A program made the position numbers and the translations under genes. A stretch of 64,000 bases of DNA from Tubulanus polymorphus. Taxonomy: Eukaryota > Nemertea > Palaeonemertea > Tubulaniformes > Tubulanidae. The stretch spans positions 7,316,001 to 7,380,000 of the forward strand of contig NC_134026.1 of NCBI RefSeq assembly GCF_964204645.1, written 5' to 3'. Position 1 is the first letter of the stretch, and the number at the start of each line of letters is the position of its first letter. The notes below the pieces were generated by a model. It worked only from the letters and a program-made list of their open reading frames with translations. It was not told the origin of the DNA and made no database searches. This document shows, in pieces, positions 21,276 through 33,033 of this stretch.

Positions 21276-21970
21276 ATAAAGGCCTAACACTGCCATTCTT
21301 TCGATTCGATCACGACCAACAATTTCTCCAAACGTCCGTGCGTTTGGAATGAAATAGCCTAGACATTATATATAGTAATCAATATCAGACTATAATATCT
21401 TATTCAATACATGGATATTTTTCAAACGTTTCAAAAGTAGAACTGGAAAGAATGAACTGGAATGTTTTGCTGATTAATTTGACTTTTGCTTAAAAGTAGG
21501 ACGTGGAGTGTACTGCCGGAACTACAGAAATTGACGATGGATGTTCCTCACCGAAGTTAGAACGGTATTATCTTATTGATCACTTTGAAAATCTTCACCG
21601 ACGGATCATAAATAATTAACAACCCGATTGTTGATTTATTTACTCGCAGTTTTATTGAATCTACCACGAAATTTCATGACTGAGTTACAAATGTAAATTC
21701 AATAGGTTCGAGATTTTTTTACGTACAGGACCTAGTCAGTGAATAACCTGACTGTTGTTCAGTTTTATAGTCGGATATTTCCAAAACCACCACAAGTGTA
21801 TCCCATTATGAACCATTATCACCAACGATTAGGAACAAATTAAGAGGTTACATTTTTTGCTGCAACACTGGTTACCACTGCTACACGGTAGACCACCGGA
21901 CACGCAACCTATGTTTGAAAAAATGGAGTTTTAAGTAAAAACACTTTTTTCCATAAAAGGAAGAAATAAT

Positions 21971-22182
<212 letters not shown>

Positions 22183-22363
22183 ATTTTGCACGTCAATTGA
22201 ATTGATTGTTTTCTTATTATATTAGTGTTTAATATCGAATCAAATTAATTCTTTGAATCGATACAGAACAACTAAAAGTTGACTAATGATTGTGACTTTA
22301 ATTCATTCATATTTTGCATGAAATCATATGAAATTTTCTATTTTTGTTCCAGTCGTTACACAC

Positions 22364-22436
22364 CTTCTGCGAATGACGCGGCACTGACCACAATCACAAC
22401 AACAGCACATAAACGAGTCGTTAAATAAACAATCAT
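22364..22436 (-). CDS. Candidate orphan first exon encoding a signal peptide
   Basis: ATG at 22436 opens MIVYLTTRLCAVVVIVVSAASFAE, a good signal peptide (basic then hydrophobic core, small residues at the cleavage site). It ends in GCAGAAG|GTGTGT, a usable donor in phase 1. This is the same phase as exon 1 of the PPxY gene 5 kb downstream. It could be an alternative first exon of that gene, with the LINE in its intron, or a relic of a lost paralogue. No matching next exon was found nearby. Confidence 0.35.
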
Positions 22437-22744
22437 TTTCACCGCCTAGAATTTGAATTAAATTATTGGCAATTTGGCATCTTTAGGAATCACTTATTCT
22501 GACTGACACATGTCAAGGTTCGCAATAATGTTGCTCTAAAAGACAAAAGCTGAAAATAGATATAGGGCATAGCAGCAATAACGGGTTTCTGCATTGCTGA
22601 TTTGAGCGCCGTACTAGGAAGCGTAAGTTTCATAAGCTTCATAAGTTCGTAACAGTTAGTATACAAGTAATGATTAATTTGGTGAATGTTTATTTGCAAC
22701 CCCACGCTGTGCATCTTGATATATATTCACATGACTTTCTGTGG

Positions 22745-22945
22745 CGGAGTGTTTCTCTGGCCTTAAGTGCAGGGTGGCCACATCGTTTACGTTTGGCGTC
22801 ACAGAAACACGGAAACGAGATTCTGTTTCTTGTTTATGCGTGCGTGTGCTGGGCCTTATATGCAATAAAGACAATCATTGGTAATTCAATTTTTTTGTCT
22901 TTAGAACACGAGAATCATTTGATTGAAATCAGTTCCCCACTTCAG
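22745..22945. repeat. Dispersed repeat pair, copy 1
   Basis: Shares with 28360-28565 the blocks GTTTCTCTGG, TTTGGC(G/C)TCACAGAAACACGG, GATTCTGTTTCTTGTTT and TTTGATTGAAAT(C/T)AGTTCC. An internal inverted pair around ACACGG/CCGTGT gives hairpin potential. Confidence 0.65.
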
Positions 22946-24644
22946 TCATATGAAAAATTTCATTAGTTAATTTAGCTTATGAAATTCGCCATCGGTTAAA
23001 ATGTATAAATACTAAGAATATATTACTATACGAGACAGTATGATCAAAATGTACGTCAATTAACAATTGTTACCCGCTTCCCATATATACAATACCAAAA
23101 ATACATCTTTTTATGTATTTTTGACAATACGCATGTTATCTACTTACGGTTTTGCTTTTAAGTCCGGTTGCTGCATTCAGTACAGGAACTGTTATATAGG
23201 AAATTCACTCGTGAATTTTCAGATATTCAATGGATTATTTTCTATTTAAGTTTATAAACCTGCCAGGTGTACATTTCAGTACTTGAATCCTGGAGTGGGA
23301 ACAGATGAAATATCAATCTTTTTCGTCTCACATTTTACTGAAAATTCAAAACCCAATATCATCTAGCTATATATAATATATGTATTCAAACCGTTAATTT
23401 TAAACCGATATAAATGAACCAAAATCTACAGTGGTTTTAATTTGTTTCTAGAACCGATTCAACAATTAGTTGTGTGGTGTTGACTGTGAATCGGAACCAC
23501 TTTCACAGTTAAAACGCTCATTAGTTAACTATAGAACTACGATGGATAAAATCCCAAACATATTGAAACACTGAATTCAAATAAAACCGGACAAGTTTGG
23601 ACTTTCTGGCGACAACTCAACTGCTATGCTTGGTAACTTCTTGTTGCAGTGAAACATGATCTAACATTTTTAGCCACCGTGAGGAGTCTCTATCGATCAT
23701 ACTGTTTTAAGGCCACTCAAAGTTGATTCTCATCAATTCTGAAAACCACGCACGAGTCCGATAAATTTTTTTTCAAATTATAGGCGCACTCCCACGTCGA
23801 GAAATAGCAGATCGTCTCCATTTCATGAAAATTAAAATGCGCCAGCCCGCATCACGAACCAGCTTTTGCAGCCGTCTGTTTAAATTATTTTGCGTCGTTT
23901 TGTGTTATCGGAATTTCAAGTCGTAGAGCCTCTAAGAATGGCCGCAATGATTTTTTTTTGTCAATGGAAATTACGTCCGATCCAAAGGATATTTCTTTTT
24001 TAAACTGGTCGATTGTCAATTCAGACGACGACAGTACTGTGAAGGGGGATTTGTATTTCAAAATGAATTAGATGTATCGCTATCCCTCGTTTCCTGAAAA
24101 GATTAAGGAAATTCTTATTATTTTCGCTGCTTTGATAGCCTGGCATTTTCTACTTACCTCCATTGAAGAATCAAGACTTAATTCTCCAATGGATATTATT
24201 TCATACAGACTAGACTTAATTCTCCAATGGGTATTATTTCATTCATATGTATATCAAATAATATATTATATGGGTATTATGCTAGTATGATGTAAACTCA
24301 ATCGACTGCCTCACGCATCACCATCACCATACACTCCGACAAAAGTGTTTATCAAACAATCAAGTAACTTGATGAGTGATGGAAATTTGAAGCCACTTGC
24401 ACAGTTAACTGCAAATATCGAATATAAAATTTCAATAATTTAATGGGAATGAGGAATAATCGTTATTGAACATTAAAAGCTGAAAACACCTGCAGTAGAT
24501 CTGTGATGGGTAGCATCAGGCTTGCATTTCTTCAGCAGAGGATAATCTAATCTTAATTTATCGTAAATTAAAATAATTGATTCTTAATAGTTAACACATC
24601 GATAACATGAGAAATACTTCTCAGTGCAGCATAGATCTTACGTA

Positions 24645-24830
24645 CTATAGCCTTTATCCAACCTCAGCTTCGGGGAACATACAGAAGAAAATACTTGCAG
24701 CGGTATTTTCATCAATTCACTGAAGAAAGAACTTACAATTGCATCATTCACTGGGTGCCGACCACATCGAAAATCAATATACATTAACATATACCTCACG
24801 ACAGTCGGATTACTCCTCTCACGTACTTAT
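24645..24830. repeat. Dispersed repeat, copy 2 (TTTATCCAACCTCAGCT...)
   Basis: Second copy of the sequence at 21085-21275, in the same orientation, with many substitutions and no attached LINE. Confidence 0.6.
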
Positions 24831-26006
24831 ATCGTCACCACTCTTTCAATTCACGTGAGATTTATGTATTCAATCATCATTTTAAACAGCTCTTTGGCAC
24901 CATTATTTCTAGATTTACTAACCCTAGTAGATTTCTTTTCAACCTATCTGATATTATTAAAGGCTATTATTAGGCTTTCCTTAAGTCACCATAGTTCTGT
25001 GTGAAATCAAAAACAATTTATTCAATTTGCTTTTCGTTGTACTTGATCACTTTCACACCAGTAATCAAAGGAACCCTAACTTAATTAATTTTGGGATAAA
25101 AAGCATATACCGAGCATCGAGTAGCCAATCACCAACTCCATCCATACCACAAACTTGGTGGTATTTTCTAATCCACTAATTACTGGTACTGTAGTTGAAA
25201 AAAAGGATTCTGAGGGTTGCACCGGCGTAGAACCCAATATTTACTGATACTGATTTAGGACTAGTCCTGATGCTGAATAGTGAACGAACAGGGGTGTCCC
25301 GGGTTCGAACCCAACGAACTGTACTGATTCAGAGTGAACCTGATGCAGTATAGACAACGAATAGGTTTGTCCCGGGTTTGGAATCATATATCGTTCCAAC
25401 ATTGCAGAACTTAAATGAATTCAACAACTTTTGAAAAAAATATACTTCACTCATTATCAACTATAAGTCCCTTTTTCTCTCAAGATTTATAAAACAATAA
25501 ATGCCGTGCCTGTACTCGTCTGCAAATATCCCGTGACACCGCCGTATTGACAACTAATAGACGTGTGATTTGTACAGAACCCCGAAATATGTTAAAGAAA
25601 TATACATATTGGCAAATCTCCAACAATGAAGGCTACAAACTGTATGACGTCACCTGGACAACGTACACCTAGCTTAAACTTGAAAGAGATTGTACGCCAG
25701 CAGGGCCACAGATCTAGGGCCTACTGCTGATTAAGGGATTTGGGTGCATTCCAAGATAGGGCATGTCATGATCATATGATTAAAAGGGCACCCAAAAGAA
25801 AGCTGATTTTTGGAAATACAGAGAACAAACTCATGAAAACTTTTTTAAGATATAAGCTTAAATTTCAGGGCAATCTAAAATTATAGGAATGAGTGCGCAA
25901 CCCTGCAACTTCCCTTGGCTCCATCCCTAGCCGGTGGGTTCGAGTCCTAGTTTTCCCAATGTTTCGCACGTGTGTGCACCATTTAATCACCATGTGAATC
26001 ATTATT

Positions 26007-26917
26007 TCAATCTGACGTCATGCATTCATAGTAACTAGGTGGCGGTGCAGTCGCATTTAATGAAACCGGAGGAGTGGCAGCCAGCGGCATCATCGTGTTA
26101 TACTGGGAGGTTGGTGACGAATAGAAAGTAGATGATGAGAGGTCTGGTGATACGCGACCAGTGCTTATTGTTGAAATTTGAGTACTATAATCCTCAGGAT
26201 GATGATATATTATCGTTGGAGTGTCGTCGTAGTCGTTGTTTGGACCTCCATGAGAACTTGATCGTCGTCCTCGATTTTGACGTGGTGTTGACGATTCAGG
26301 TTGCGCGCGACAGCCCAGCATTTTTGAAACCTTGCTGAGGCAGCAAGCCAAGACACAGCAGGCAAATAGTATCAAAACGCCGAAAATAGCGACACCCAAT
26401 AGTATGGAATAAAATATGAAACCTATAATAACAATAAAGAATATTTTTATGCAGTTTGCTTGTTTGATAGGGGTAAAGGTCTAACCCAACTGATTAGGGC
26501 ATTTAGGCCTATCCTCACTTTGCATGGGTTTGGTTGCCTACTGTCACGGGGAATACTCCAATAGGACGAAACAAAACCCTGGTAAGTAAAGATACCCCCA
26601 ATCAACTGACGTGATAGAACTAACGTATCATTAACCCCAAAATTCAACGAACGAAAATACAGAATTGTATCACGAAAACATAGAATAAATTGCGAAAACA
26701 TTTAAATTGAATCAGCCGATAATGATAAATTGGAGATATTAGGTTTTTAGTAGGCACCAGTCTGGTTGTAGGCGCCAATCTGGTTGGAAATGTTGTGTAA
26801 TCATTATTTAGAGTGTTTATATCATCAAATTATAATCTATGTAACCGTAGACGTCGTGTGATGTAAATTAAAACCTAAATATAATATAGAAATATGATAC
26901 ATACTGTTATCAGACAT
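26007..26917 (-). CDS. Short membrane protein with PPSY tail, copy B; N-terminal exon carries a stop
   Basis: The last exon, 26422-26007, is open: a transmembrane helix (GVAIFGVLILFACCVLACC), a basic step, QNRGRRSSS, and a C-terminus with APPPSYYECM. The exon's acceptor is phase 1. By comparison with copy C, the first exon would be 26917-26905 (MSDN) and the second would begin at 26874. In that second exon the expected frame meets TAG at 26837-26839, and the other two frames also stop. The tail frame remains clean and conserved, so either another 5' exon is used or this is a young pseudogene. PPSY-type motifs suggest WW-domain binding (inference). Not recognised as a named family. Confidence 0.5.
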
Positions 26918-27142
26918 GCTAATACCACATGAGTCCTGCAGTTGTACAAGTCCTCACTAAAAGTCAGTGGTCTTAAATCTGAAGACTGGCCTTAAATCGT
27001 TTAATTGTCTTTTGAAATGAGACCGATCATTAAAAAGACTGGAGATAAAATTTCATTTAAATCTTTTATATCTATGACGACAGTCCTCTGCACTGATTAA
27101 ATGCGGATATATGATACACGTGTCGGGTAAGACTCGAATTGA

Positions 27143-27150
27143 TTTTTATA
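27143..27150 (-). promoter_or_regulatory. Candidate TATA box for membrane-protein copy B
   Basis: TATAAAAA on the minus strand, about 225 bp ahead of the candidate ATG. It is kept at the matching place in copy C (30498-30506) together with GAATTCGAGTC just after it. Confidence 0.3.
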
Positions 27151-27760
27151 CCGTCATTAGTTTTTTGATAGCCTCGAGTGACTTTAAATTACGTTAGCGC
27201 GTTAAGTGGCCGAAACAACCAATCAACGAATCCTAATTTGTATCATTACAAGAGAAGATACGATAAGATAAGTTCATATGCACTCCTACCATTTTCATGG
27301 TATATCGAGGGAACTAATGATATCTACAATTGTATAGAAAAGAGACAAATAAACCCTTTTTGAAAATAATGAGGTTCATCACAATATGTACAAATACATG
27401 TACTAATTACGAATCCAGGTAATGACGCCAGAGTTAAAAATACAGGTAATAATGCCAGAGGTAAAATACTAAATATGTGATGAAATCATTAAATATAGAA
27501 GTGAATCAGTAATTTATTCTAAAAAAAAAGTCATACATGGGCGATTAAAACATGCGAATATGTCAACATTGGACATGAAAATCTTATTCATACTAACTGA
27601 CATTGATAAGAATATTTCTAGGTTATGGAAAATAAAAAATGAATGCACAGTTTAGATATAACATATTTCTAGATCAATGAATTTCCTCTGGTATGACTTT
27701 TCCTCTGGCATTTTTACTTCTTGCATCTTAACCACTGGTATTATTATTACCATTATTTAC

Positions 27761-27990
27761 CTCTGGCTGAATTCTCCTTTCCAGATTATCCAGCTTTTAG
27801 TGAGCCGCAGAGGAATCTCATTCAGCATCGATGATAGTACATCGTCAAATCGCGGCGCCGCGGTTTTTTGTTCAAGGATTCGTTTTAGCTTCTTTTCGAG
27901 ATTTGGGTAGATGTAGCAGTTGGATTTCGAATATTGGTCTGATTTGATTTCGCTAGTTGTTGTTTTTTCCCCGGAGGGGAAACGTTCAGC
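27761..27990 (-). CDS. Candidate internal exon of unknown gene
   Basis: A 230-base open frame lies between an acceptor (GTAGCAGCAG|GCT) and a strong donor (CAGAG|GTAAAT), phases 0 to 2. It encodes about 76 residues with NCYIYPNLEKKLKRILEQ and RFDDVLSSMLNEIPLRL, which looks helical and coding-like. I cannot assign a family or connect it to a neighbour; its phases do not fit the flanking membrane-protein genes. Confidence 0.3.
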
Positions 27991-28359
27991 CTGCTGCTAC
28001 TAGCCATGGTTGGAAGCTGATAACTCTATATATCACATGTAGGAGAAAACCGAAAACGCTTCTGTTCGAAACGACAGCATGTCAGAGAACGTGTGGTCAC
28101 ATTTAACATACGCCATAATTGGAAATTTAGAATGTATGTCTTGGCGGAATGAAATACGGCGTCCTGATGCAAAATAAATCCGAATATTGTTAGCGTAACG
28201 TCTTTCCACTAGACCACCGAGCTACTCGCAAACCAGTCGTAAGTTTTGACTATATACGTATAGCACTCAACCTTACCCTAACCCTAATGCTAGGGGTATA
28301 ACGGATCATAAACCCCTCCCCCTATAACCCTAAGGACCCTAATAGACCCTAAGTATTTC

Positions 28360-28565
28360 TCTGGCAGTGGGTGCAGGGCAGCCACTTCGTTTGCGTTTGG
28401 CCTCACAGAAACACGGAACCAAGATTCTGTTTCTTGTTTCCGTGTGTGCTGGACTGTGATGTAATATCAAAAATTCATAATGATTTTCTAGTAATATTAA
28501 AGATAATCATTAGTAATTCATATTTTTGTGTTTGAAATACGGGAGTTGTTTGATTGAAATTAGTT
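28360..28565. repeat. Dispersed repeat pair, copy 2
   Basis: Same orientation as 22745-22945; see that entry for shared blocks. Confidence 0.6.
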
Positions 28566-28779
28566 CCTCAGCCGCCAATTTAAAAGGGCAGATTTGGCAA
28601 TGCGAGGGCTGCAAGCGAAACATTGGTAGTGGTTCTGGTGGCCCTCCCACAGAACATTTAGGCCAAACAGGGGCTTTTCTTGCCCTTATCATAACCCATT
28701 TGGATTTATTAGTCTTTTAGAAATTTTCTTTGCAAGAAATTTTTTCCAGACTTTTTGGAGGGCACATTCGAATTTTGTA

Positions 28780-28810
28780 GGGGGTGGACCAGTCCACCCG
28801 GTCCACCCCC
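28780..28810. repeat. Perfect 11-bp GC-rich hairpin
   Basis: GGGGGTGGACC, nine bases, then GGTCCACCCCC. Probably the core of a palindromic transposon relic; no T-tract follows that would suggest a Pol III terminator. Confidence 0.6.
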
Positions 28811-29325
28811 TTGTAATTGATCTCGCGAGGGCAGTCGCCTGTATGAATGATTCAAACCGACAGTGTGTCACCACGCCGACAGATAAACATTGGGCCTTCT
28901 AACACCCTTATGGGCGGCGAGCGACCATTCCCCAGGAAATCAACCTTGTCTATTTGTATAACGCAGAATACGCAAGACTTATGAATTTCACGTGGAAACC
29001 ATCAGTTCAGAATTTAAACTAATTCAACGACTTCCTAAAAATATTGTAACAAACTTTATTCATTATCTACTATAAGTCTCTTTTTCAAGATTTAGAGAAC
29101 AATAGAGGTCACGTGTGTAGCCGTCTGTTAATATCACCTGGACATATCGACAGCCATAAACAGTGATTTACACAGAACCCAGAAATGAGTAAAAATAACC
29201 GTGTCATCTTTCGTTATATTGATGGCACAGTCTCCAACAGTAAACGGCTACACAAACTGTGGGTTCAAGTCCCAGCTTTCTGAGTATTTAAATGCATGCG
29301 CACGCCGACAGTTTCATCATTACAG

Positions 29326-30252
29326 TTATTTCATGTATGCATTATTTGAATATGATATCATGCAGTCATCGTAACTAGGTGGCGGTGCAGTCGGATTCAT
29401 TCGTTCCGGGGGAATGTCAGGACCTGCCATCATCGTTCTGGCGGCTGATGTGAAATTAAATTGTGTTGCACCAACTGGTGATACGTAACCAGTACTAACA
29501 GTTGAAACGGATTCAAACCTATAATCCACAGGATCACGAAGGATTGTTGTTGGAGGGTCGTCATAGTCGTTGATAGGATCTCTTTGAGAACTTGACCGTC
29601 GTCCCCGATTTTGTCGCTGTGTTGGTGTTTCAAGTCGCGTGTCGAAACACAGACAATGCATCTTTATATACTTGCGAAGGCACTAACCCCAGATACACGA
29701 GACCAGTATAAAAACAGCAAAGATACCCACTAGTATGCCAATAAAGCCGGAACCTATAATAACAATAAAGAATATTTTTTTATGCAGTTTGTTCGTCTGG
29801 TGGAGGGGATAAAGGCCATACCGGCTGATTTTGATATAATACGTAGTCCTTTCCTTACTTTGCATTGGTTTGGTTGCTCTAATGTCAAAAGGATTTATTC
29901 TATACTCCAACAGGGTCCGGAACAAAACCTTGGTAAGTGAAACCCCCAACCAGCTGACTTCGGAGACAATTGAGTATCATGCAGTTGAATTTACAAATTC
30001 AACGAACGGAACATCACGAATAAGAATAGATGATAATTTGGAAAATTGCCAGCTCATTTGAATCGATTATATGACCGGGCTATTGGCTAAAAAAGTTGGA
30101 GGGTAGTCACCAGTATGGTTGTAGGCGCCAGTCTGGTTGGAGATGATTATATCGTCAAATTGTATTCTATCGCGATCGTTTGCTGCACCTTGTGCGAATG
30201 AAAATTTTGGACCTGGAAATAAAGAAATACGTTACATACTGAAGGTAGACAT
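29326..30252 (-). pseudogene. Short membrane protein with PPSY tail, copy C; stop codon after the helix
   Basis: Exons 30252-30240, 30212-30111 and 29753-29326 join in phase 1 at both junctions. The product starts MSTFSPKFSFAQG with no signal peptide and has two N-glycosylation sequons (NQT, NHT) before a helix (GFIGILVGIFAVFILVSCI). An in-frame TAG at 29683-29685 follows directly. The frame after it is open for 119 more codons and matches copy B (QNRGRRSSS, then APPPSYDDCM). The lesion may be a real nonsense mutation, a readthrough codon or a sequencing error. Without the tail the protein would be a 60-odd-residue membrane stub. The donor at 30110 (GTGACT) is only moderate. Confidence 0.5.
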
Positions 30253-30497
30253 GTTTGATACCACACGGCCGGGTCCTTGCTAGTTGCGACACAGTCCTTA
30301 TTAATATATAATAGAGAATATTAATATATAATAGAGAAAGTATTGGTCTCAAATCTGAAGACTGGTCTTAATATGAACTGAGACTGATCACTCAGAAAAC
30401 TGAATATTACATTGCAATTACATTATATCTGTGACGACAGTCTTGACCTATACTGATTAAACTCGGGGGATATAAAACATGGGTCAGACTCGAATTC

Positions 30498-30506
30498 TTT
30501 TTTATA
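30498..30506 (-). promoter_or_regulatory. Candidate TATA box for membrane-protein copy C
   Basis: TATAAAAAA on the minus strand about 246 bp before the candidate ATG, conserved in position with copy B. Confidence 0.3.
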
Positions 30507-30544
30507 GCTTTGATAGCCTCAAGTGAATTCAAGGTGATATGATA

Positions 30545-30690
30545 ACACAAAGTTTAAACCATGTTCCTCAATTATATCTGCGAGAGGAGCGCCGTATATA
30601 ATGTAAAAAGCACTGGTCCAAGTACTGAAGCTTGAGGCAAACCGCAAACTAAATCACATTGTGACTGAAAAATCATCAGAAATAGACATA
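30545..30690 (-). pseudogene. LINE reverse transcriptase fragment
   Basis: Translates as LVCGLPQASVLGPVLFTLYTAPL, the SVLGP block of non-LTR reverse transcriptase, then with one frameshift ADIIEEHGLNF. It is a different family from the 18.4 kb LINE and marks the right edge of the segmental duplication. Confidence 0.75.
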
Positions 30691-30916
30691 GGCTGGTAAT
30701 GGGACAGGCAACCAGTCATTAATAGAAATATTAACTGTTAGACTGGTTACCGGTCCGGGACAGGCAACCAGTCTACTTAATTGTAGATGACAGCACCTCT
30801 CGGTAGGCTATTTGTAGCCCTCGCTTCCCACAGTTGGCGCTCTTGGTTTACATTGGTTTCCGAGTGTATATCTATTTCGTTTTTTCTTGAAGTTTATACT
30901 GAGTTAAACGAGGAAC

Positions 30917-32566
30917 ATGTCCCGCGGTATGAAAATCGATCCAAAATTCTACCAGAAAAGTTGTTTGGAATTGGCACGTGATTTACTGGGGAAGAAATTG
31001 GTTCGCATCGTTGAGACCTCCTCATCGACCTCATCATCATGTAGTGAGGATGGTGGTGAGGAGGGCGAGAGGTTATGCGGTATAATCGTGGAAACTGAAG
31101 CGTATCCCGGTTCTGATGATCCTGCTTCACATTCGTATAAAGGGAAGACCCCGCGTAATGAAGCGATGTTCATGGCTCCCGGAACTTGTTATGTTTACAG
31201 TATCTATGGAAACTATTGTTGTATGAATATTTCTAGCGCAGGTAATCCCAGGCATTATAATCTGAGACAGCTTTCGATTTGGTTCAATGATCGATTCTAA
31301 ATGTTCTTCAGAACCCAGTTTCTGAATAACACTAGTTAGTTACCTAATCGTGGTGGTAAGCTTTTTGTAATCGGATGGGATATACCTTATGTGGTTTGTG
31401 AAAATATCCGATCGTGAAACTAAACCACAGACAGGTTACTGACTAGAATAACACCATCAGCAGCTGCTCCAGTCTAAGAATAAATTGTAGACTCCGCCCT
31501 ACTCAGAGGGAACTGGTTGTTTCGGTGAAATTCCATAAACATTTTGTGATCCCTATGTATTCCTATACTAAATCCATCCCCTATTCATTACGACTCTACT
31601 CGGTGGGTTTTATGCTCAAATCCGCCCTCTACCACAACTAACTCGGTGAATTTGATGCCAGTATTGTGTCAATAGAAATGGAGCAGTGCATTCCCCTTGA
31701 ACGCGAGCCCAATATGGGTGAGTTAGGTGCTACAGTGAGTATATACAAGGATATTCAAATCTGCTTTCCCTTTTTGACCCGATTAACAGTAATGGTCCAT
31801 CCAGTATAAAGTTATAAAAAAAATCTATCAACATTAAAAAAACCTAAAATCCCCTGATCACGGTAATTCGGTAAAAGAATTACTGTCCAATTAGAACCGA
31901 GTTAGGCGGAGTTTACTGCAGTTCATTTCTCAATGTTTTACAAAAAGAACAAAATTTCACTCAGAACTGAGTCCGAGTCACTCAATTGTGTTACTGGGAT
32001 CTGAAGATCATGTACAACCGATCCGAGAGGATCAGTCTTGCATAGTTCAGTTTGTTCCAGGTGACGGGGCTGCCGTTTTAGTACGTGCAGTAGAAATGAC
32101 CGAAGGGATAGAAACAGCTCATAAACTACGCAATAAACACAGCAGAAAATCTCGATCATCTAAAACAGCGGCAACTCAGAAATTCAAACATAAAGATCTT
32201 TGCAACGGGCCGTCAAAAATTTGTATGGCTTTTGGAATCGATAAACAATCATTCAATCAAATTGATTTAACACGAAGCGATGAATTATTTATAGAGGATA
32301 GTTACGAGGGGACGGATATAGGTGGCAGCAGCAGTGTTGAGCAGCGGGATATAGTGACATGTACTCGTATAGGTATAGAGGGCGCCGGTGCGGAGAGCGC
32401 TTCCAAACCGTACAGGTTTTATATACTACACAATGATTGCGTGAGTAAACGGGATAAAACAATGGAAAATACTATCAAATCACGCCCTCAACTCGCCTCA
32501 GACCGTCAAGCGGAATGTCAACTCAGATCAGACACTCGGGAAAAAACTAGTAAATATTTCAAATAA
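30917..32566 (+). CDS. MPG: 3-methyladenine (alkyladenine) DNA glycosylase
   Basis: Two exons, 30917-31241 and 32061-32566, joined in phase 1 (GCAG|GTAATC to TTCCAG|GTGAC), give 276 residues, close to the vertebrate length. MPG removes alkylated purines (3-methyladenine, hypoxanthine) to start base-excision repair in nucleus and mitochondria (family knowledge). Visible signatures: [24 protein letters not shown] with the catalytic Glu, [29 protein letters not shown] across the splice junction, then [15 protein letters not shown] and the terminal KPYRFYI block. A Ser/Glu-rich loop (residues 33-50) is inserted between two core strands. The ATG at 30917 leaves only a short N-terminus, and M5 is an alternative. 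The gene is tail-to-tail with FCF1. The intron carries the MITE at 31332. Confidence 0.95.
31332..31446. repeat. TIR element (TAGTTACCTAATCG family), copy 1
   Basis: Ends CTAGTTAGTTACCT and AGGTTACTGACTAG are inverted with 2 mismatches in 14. The interior (GGTGGTAAGCTTTTTGTAAT, ATATCCGATCGTGAAACTAA) is nearly the same as in copies at 34985 and 53435. Lies in the MPG intron. Confidence 0.75.
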
Positions 32567-32754
32567 AAACATGGCTATCTTCATATGATCACCTTATGAC
32601 ATTACGATTCTCACTCGCGACAATGACTTCACGCTAAATTTTTTGCCTCCGATTCTGTAACAGCCAATAAAACCACCAAGCTCTGTTTAAACTGCTAGCA
32701 AGTTGTGAGAAAATTTCGTGCAACAAACTACTGAGCGAGCTACTAAAGCGAGAG

Positions 32755-32900
32755 GTAGACCTGGGCCCGGTTTCACGAATAAGTTTAAGCCTAATACGGT
32801 TAAGTTTGAATTGTTGTCCTCATTGAAAACATGAAGTAACCTATCAGCAATTAGGCTACACCAAAAAATTGAGATAACTTTTTTTGTGAAACTGGACCCT
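32755..32900. repeat. TIR element with GGGTCCAGTTTCAC ends, copy 2
   Basis: CTGGGCCCGGTTTCACGAA at the left, TTTTTTTGTGAAACTGGACC at the right, with GGTTAAGTTTGAATTG and CCTCATTGAAAACATGAAGT between. It lies between the MPG and FCF1 3' ends. Confidence 0.7.
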
Positions 32901-33033
32901 GGGCTAGCTGATGTCATAGGGGGATCGATGTAGGCAGCCATCATTCCTACAAACATTCCAAACAATGTTCCCTAAATTTTCTAATAAATTTATTCTGCGG
33001 AAATGAAACAATAATAAACGTGAAGTGAGTTAT

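Larger units (their letters stand above)
22437..25384. other. Intergenic, repeat-bearing
   Basis: Holds the dispersed repeats listed at 22745 and 24645 and a 20-bp direct duplication (ACTTAATTCTCCAATGG) at about 24176 and 24212. B-box-like words occur at 25225-25385. No exon that I can support. Confidence 0.4.
25385..27200. repeat. Segmental duplication, left copy
   Basis: Matches 28990-30545 block by block: left flank (ATTATC(A/T)ACTATAAGTC), tail exon, transmembrane exon, intron, N-terminal exon, promoter-proximal words (CTGATTAAA, GACTCGAATT, TTTTTATA). The copies have diverged by indels. Confidence 0.75.
28990..30545. repeat. Segmental duplication, right copy
   Basis: Homologous to 25385-27200 in the same orientation, carrying membrane-protein copy C. 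The spacer between the copies is about 1.8 kb. Confidence 0.75.

Noticed and set aside
24072-24290. 72-codon frame with a hydrophobic segment
   Set aside because: Contains an internal direct duplication of non-coding type and no supporting context.
28206-28240. tRNA on the minus strand (GTAGCTCGGTGGTCTAGTGG)
   Set aside because: Good A-box-like start but no B-box or acceptor pairing within 90 bases; probably a SINE head.
29870-30061. Plus-strand frame with a strong donor (CTTG|GTAAGTGA), also present at 26580
   Set aside because: The donor is conserved only because the whole block is duplicated. The exon between it and the nearest acceptor differs in length by 2 bases between copies, which would break any frame.
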